Shown here: one piece after another, positions 32,825-35,442 of the stretch
Position numbering within the stretch: position 1 is the first letter of the stretch
Layout: every line of letters starts with the position of its first letter
From: Clostridiales bacterium
Lineage (GTDB): Bacteria > Bacillota > Clostridia > Christensenellales > Aristaeellaceae
Direction: 5' to 3'
DNA: 35,442 nt
Assembly: GCA_022769795.1 (NCBI GenBank)
Contig: JALEIQ010000027.1
Coordinates: 1 to 35,442, forward strand
Notes under the pieces: generated by a model
Database searches by the model: none
What the model saw: the letters and a program-made list of their open reading frames with translations, nothing else
Told to the model about the DNA's origin: nothing
Program-made: the position numbers and the translations under genes

Positions 32825-34027
32825 TTACATTGCCTGCATCGTAGCGGCAATCGCGTCCAAAAACGCGTCGCTGTTCAGCGCCGTGGCCTCGCCTTCATAA
32901 AGCGCCACAAGATCCTTGGTCATCCTTCCGCTTTCAATCGTGGCGATGGTGGCTGCCTCCAGCCTGTCCGCAAAGGCGCACAACTCCTTGAGGCCGTCCA
33001 GCTCGCCGCGCTTGCGCAAAGCGCCCGTCCAGGCAAAAATCGTAGCCACCGGATTGGTGCTGGTTTCCTCGCCCTTCAAATAGCGGTAGTAATGCCGGGT
33101 TACCGTGCCGTGCGCCGCCTCGTACTCAAACTGGCCGTTGGGCGAAACCAGCACGCTGGTCATCATGGCCAGGCTGCCAAAGGCCGTGGCGACCATATCG
33201 CTCATCACGTCGCCATCGTAGTTTTTCAGCGCCCAGATGAAGCCGCCCTCGCTGCGAATCACGCGGGCCACGGCGTCGTCAATCAGCGTGTAGAAATACT
33301 CGATGCCCGCCGCCTCAAACGCCGCCTTGTACTGCGTTTCATACAATGCGGCAAAAACATCCTTGAAGCGGTGATCGTAGGTTTTGGATATGGTATCCTT
33401 GGTGGAGAACCACAAATCCTGCTTCACGTCCAGCGCATAGCGAAAGCAGCTATGCGCGAAGGAGGCGATGCTTTGATCGGTGTTGTGCTGGCCCTGCACC
33501 ACGCCGGGGCCCTCGAACGCCATAATGGTTTGGCGGCTCTGCGTTCCGTCCGGAGAGGTGAAGCACAGCTCCGCCCTGCCCGGGCCCGGCACGCGGTACT
33601 CGGTGCTTTTATACACGTCGCCATAGGCGTGGCGGGCGATGGTAATGGGCTTCTTCCAGTTGCGCACGCAGGGCGAAATGCCCTTTACAAGCACCGGCGC
33701 GCGAAATACCGTGCCGTCCAGAATGGCGCGGATGGTGGCGTTGGGGCTTTTCCACATTTGCTTCAGGTTATATTCCTCCACGCGCTGCGCGTTGGGGGTG
33801 ATGGTGGCGCACTTCACCGCCACGCCATATTTCAGCGTGGCTTCGGCGCTCTCTACCGTTACGCGGTCGTCGGTTTCATCGCGGTGCTTCAGGCCCAAAT
33901 CATAATACTCGGTTTTCAGCTCGACATAGGGCAAAAGCAGCTTTTCCTTGATCTTTTGCCACAAAATACGCGTCATTTCGTCGCCGTCCATTTCCACAAG
34001 CGGCGTAAGCATGGATATTTTCTGCAT
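32825..34027 (-). CDS. icd: NADP-dependent isocitrate dehydrogenase
   Basis: A 400-residue isocitrate dehydrogenase of the dimeric, eukaryote-like type II group, converting isocitrate and NADP to 2-oxoglutarate, CO2 and NADPH. Key segments are [13 protein letters not shown], the substrate-binding [17 protein letters not shown], the metal-binding Asp residues in LIDDAVA and NYDGDVMSD, and the cofactor region [11 protein letters not shown] followed by [12 protein letters not shown] chose ATG 34027, after AAGGAAG. The frame stays open to 34213, but the added residues are not family-like and cover the promoter. It is a single-gene unit with its own promoter and terminator. In an anaerobe it would mainly supply 2-oxoglutarate for glutamate synthesis. 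Confidence 0.97.
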   Translation of the reverse strand: MQKISMLTPLVEMDGDEMTRILWQKIKEKLLLPYVELKTEYYDLGLKHRDETDDRVTVESAEATLKYGVAVKCATITPNAQRVEEYNLKQMWKSPNATIRAILDGTVFRAPVLVKGISPCVRNWKKPITIARHAYGDVYKSTEYRVPGPGRAELCFTSPDGTQSRQTIMAFEGPGVVQGQHNTDQSIASFAHSCFRYALDVKQDLWFSTKDTISKTYDHRFKDVFAALYETQYKAAFEAAGIEYFYTLIDDAVARVIRSEGGFIWALKNYDGDVMSDMVATAFGSLAMMTSVLVSPNGQFEYEAAHGTVTRHYYRYLKGEETSTNPVATIFAWTGALRKRGELDGLKELCAFADRLEAATIATIESGRMTKDLVALYEGEATALNSDAFLDAIAATMQAM

Positions 34028-34070
34028 GAATTTTGTCTTCCTTTTTACGTAGTTGCATTCGCACAAATTC

Positions 34071-34099
34071 ATTGTACCGGGTCGCGTGGCGCTTTGCAA
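34071..34099 (-). promoter_or_regulatory. Housekeeping promoter of icd
   Basis: On the minus strand, TTGCAA (34094-34099) and TACAAT (34071-34076) are separated by exactly 17 bases. Transcription would start near 34064, giving a leader of about 37 bases that contains the AAGGAAG ribosome binding site. Confidence 0.82.
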
Positions 34100-34145
34100 G
34101 GCGGAAACAGCAAAAGAACAGCGCGGTTTTCGGGCCGCAAGGGGC

Positions 34146-34174
34146 TTGACCAACCGGCCCCGGCAAAATATACT
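34146..34174 (+). promoter_or_regulatory. Near-consensus housekeeping promoter of tcdA
   Basis: TTGACC (34146-34151) and TATACT (34169-34174) with a 17-base spacer: ten of twelve positions match consensus. It points rightward to tcdA, with a leader of about 32 bases. It is back to back with the icd promoter, the two -35 boxes being 46 bases apart, so the promoters need not interfere. Confidence 0.85.
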
Positions 34175-34212
34175 GAAAGCCGTAAAACGCCTTTTGATTC
34201 GGAGGAATTCCA

Positions 34213-34974
34213 ATGACCGTTTCCCGTAAGGAACGCCTGAACCGAACCGCTCTTTTGCTCTCGCCGGACGAACTGGAAAGGCTGAAAAACGCCCACGTGC
34301 TGCTTCTTGGCCTTGGGGGCGTGGGCAGCTACGCAGCCGAAGCGCTCGCGCGAAGCGGAATCGGCAGGCTTACAATCGTCGATCACGATACGGTGTCGCC
34401 CTCCAATTTGAACCGTCAGCTGCCCGCGCTTGCCAGCACCATTGGCAAAGCGAAAACGGACGTGATGGCGAACCGGCTGCGCGACGCCGCGCCGGATTTG
34501 CTTTTGGAAGCCATCGACGCGTTTTATCTTCCGGAATCGCCCGTGCCCATTCCCCCGGATTGCGACGTGGTTGTGGACGCGATCGATACCATAAGCGCCA
34601 AGCTTCACCTGGCCCAAGAATGCCAAAGGCGCGGCGTTGCGCTGGTTAGCTGCATGGGCATGGGCAACCGTCTGGACCCCACGCAAATCCGCATTGGGGA
34701 CATTTACGAAACCTCCGGCTGCCCGCTGTGCCGCGTAATGCGCCGCGAGCTTCGCAAGCGCGGCGTCGAGGCGCTGCGCTGCGTATACTCGCTGGAAAAG
34801 GCCCTTCCTCCCCTTTCGCCCGCGCCTGAAACCCGCGAGCAAAAATCCCCCGGCCGCGCCGCGCCAGGCTCGGTAAGCTTTGTGCCGCCGGTCGCGGGCC
34901 TTTATCTGGCCTATGAGGCCGTGCGCCTGCTTCTTGGCGGCGAGGAATCCGGGAAGATCGCAAAACAAGGATAG
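34213..34974 (+). CDS. tcdA: TcdA, tRNA threonylcarbamoyladenosine dehydratase (E1-like)
   Basis: A 253-residue E1/ThiF-like enzyme. TcdA uses ATP to convert t6A37 in ANN-decoding tRNAs to the cyclic form ct6A. The nucleotide-binding part is [37 protein letters not shown] (about residues 33-70), including the Arg and Asn positions of this family. Further motifs are [14 protein letters not shown], the [19 protein letters not shown] stretch specific to TcdA/CsdL, and a Cys pair (CPLCR). The C-terminus is shorter than in the E. coli protein. The start follows GGAGGAATTCCA. It is divergent from icd. Confidence 0.93.
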   Translation: MTVSRKERLNRTALLLSPDELERLKNAHVLLLGLGGVGSYAAEALARSGIGRLTIVDHDTVSPSNLNRQLPALASTIGKAKTDVMANRLRDAAPDLLLEAIDAFYLPESPVPIPPDCDVVVDAIDTISAKLHLAQECQRRGVALVSCMGMGNRLDPTQIRIGDIYETSGCPLCRVMRRELRKRGVEALRCVYSLEKALPPLSPAPETREQKSPGRAAPGSVSFVPPVAGLYLAYEAVRLLLGGEESGKIAKQG

Positions 34975-35047
34975 CTTTTTCCCGCATTCCATGGTAAAAT
35001 AACGCATATCCGGCGTGGAAAGCGCTGAAATGCTTGGAGGGTTCATC

Positions 35048-35442
35048 GTGAATAAGGACATCATCATCATTGGCGGTGGTGTTGTTGGATGCGCCGTGGC
35101 AAGGCTGTTGTCGCGGTATGAGGCGGACGTTGCCCTGCTGGAAGGCGGAAGCGATGTGGCCGAAGGCGCCAGCAAAGCCAACAGCGGCATCGTACACGCC
35201 GGCTTCGACGCAAAGCCCGGCACGCTCAAGGCAAGGCTGAACGTGGAGGGAGCCAGGATGTACCCCTCCCTGTGCGCCGAGGTGGACGCGCCCTATGGCC
35301 AGCCCGGCGCAATGGTGCTGGCCTTCAGCGACGAGGAGCGCGCCCATGTTGAAAAGCTGTACGCGCAGGGCGTTCAAAACGGCGTGCCCGATTTGCGCGT
35401 GATTGAGAGGGAGGAAGTTCTTTCCCTGGAGCCCAATGTAAA
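35048..35442 (+). CDS. GlpA-like FAD-dependent dehydrogenase (5' part)
   Basis: The first 131 residues of a DAO-fold flavoprotein that runs off the window. It starts at GTG 35048 after GGAGGGTTCATC. The N-terminus MNKDIIIIGGGVVGCAVARLLSRYEADVALLEGG is a complete FAD-binding Rossmann motif (GxGxxG then a terminal Glu). The ASKANSGIVHAGFDAKPGTLKARL stretch is typical of the clostridial GlpA-like / L-2-hydroxyglutarate-dehydrogenase-like group. Many members oxidise glycerol 3-phosphate with partner flavin and iron-sulphur subunits encoded downstream. The partner genes are not visible, so the substrate remains open. A TAAAAT at 34995-35000 could be a -10 box, but no convincing -35 accompanies it, and no terminator is seen after tcdA. 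Confidence 0.88.
   Translation, partial: MNKDIIIIGGGVVGCAVARLLSRYEADVALLEGGSDVAEGASKANSGIVHAGFDAKPGTLKARLNVEGARMYPSLCAEVDAPYGQPGAMVLAFSDEERAHVEKLYAQGVQNGVPDLRVIEREEVLSLEPNV

Noticed and set aside
32468-34216. 582-codon plus-strand frame opposite icd
   Set aside because: It runs through the icd gene, its terminator and two promoters; no start signal or family match.
34972-35000. Promoter for the FAD-dependent dehydrogenase
   Set aside because: TAAAAT could be a -10 box, but the hexamer 17 bases upstream (TAGCTT) is a poor -35 match.
34069-35229. 386-codon minus-strand frame opposite tcdA and the flavoprotein
   Set aside because: It crosses two divergent promoters and lies opposite two well-supported genes.

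Overview
The window looks like a chromosomal segment of a GC-rich Clostridia-type Firmicute, judged by eye at about 60% G+C. Evidence for this is the Firmicute gene order rel / dtd / MBL-fold hydrolase / hemZ, a BceS-type sensor kinase, strong GGAGG ribosome binding sites, and dense co-directional gene packing. A gut or anaerobic lineage is an inference; no rRNA or tRNA gene is present to fix the taxonomy. No transposase, integrase, CRISPR array or RNA gene was seen.

Rightward block (1-14523). The 3' end of a BceS-like histidine kinase is followed by a surface-glycan set: a family 2 glycosyltransferase, a DegT/DnrJ-type PLP aminotransferase, a Wzx-type flippase, an ATP-grasp ligase and a GT4 glycosyltransferase. 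About 30 bases later, on the same strand, comes a four-gene unit (6621-14523). It encodes a large lipoprotein with a vWA-like first motif, a small four-helix membrane protein, a tubulin/FtsZ-like GTPase and a 1186-residue protein whose C-terminal half is an actin/Hsp70-like ATPase. A tubulin-like and an actin-like protein encoded back to back with two envelope proteins is the most unusual feature of the window and the best candidate for a poorly described system.

Convergent junction (14524-14847). The gap holds a palindromic repeat complex: three copies of a GCGCCAGCCC stem-loop, two of them inside larger inverted arms.

Leftward block (32632-14848). An extended -10 promoter precedes two tandem DUF6056-like membrane proteins. 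Then come an SDR reductase, acyl carrier protein, AMP-forming ligase, LuxE-like and LuxC-like proteins, a membrane-anchored family 2 glycosyltransferase and a GNAT acyltransferase. Together these look like a pathway that activates an acyl group on a carrier protein, reduces it, and couples this to lipid-linked sugar transfer. Housekeeping genes continue on the same strand: rel, a GT-C-like membrane protein inserted between rel and dtd, dtd, an MBL-fold hydrolase, hemZ, glpK and a small helical protein.

Right end (32768-35442). icd has its own promoter and a strong intrinsic terminator. It is divergent from tcdA, which has a near-consensus promoter. The window ends inside a GlpA-like FAD-dependent dehydrogenase that starts at a GTG codon.
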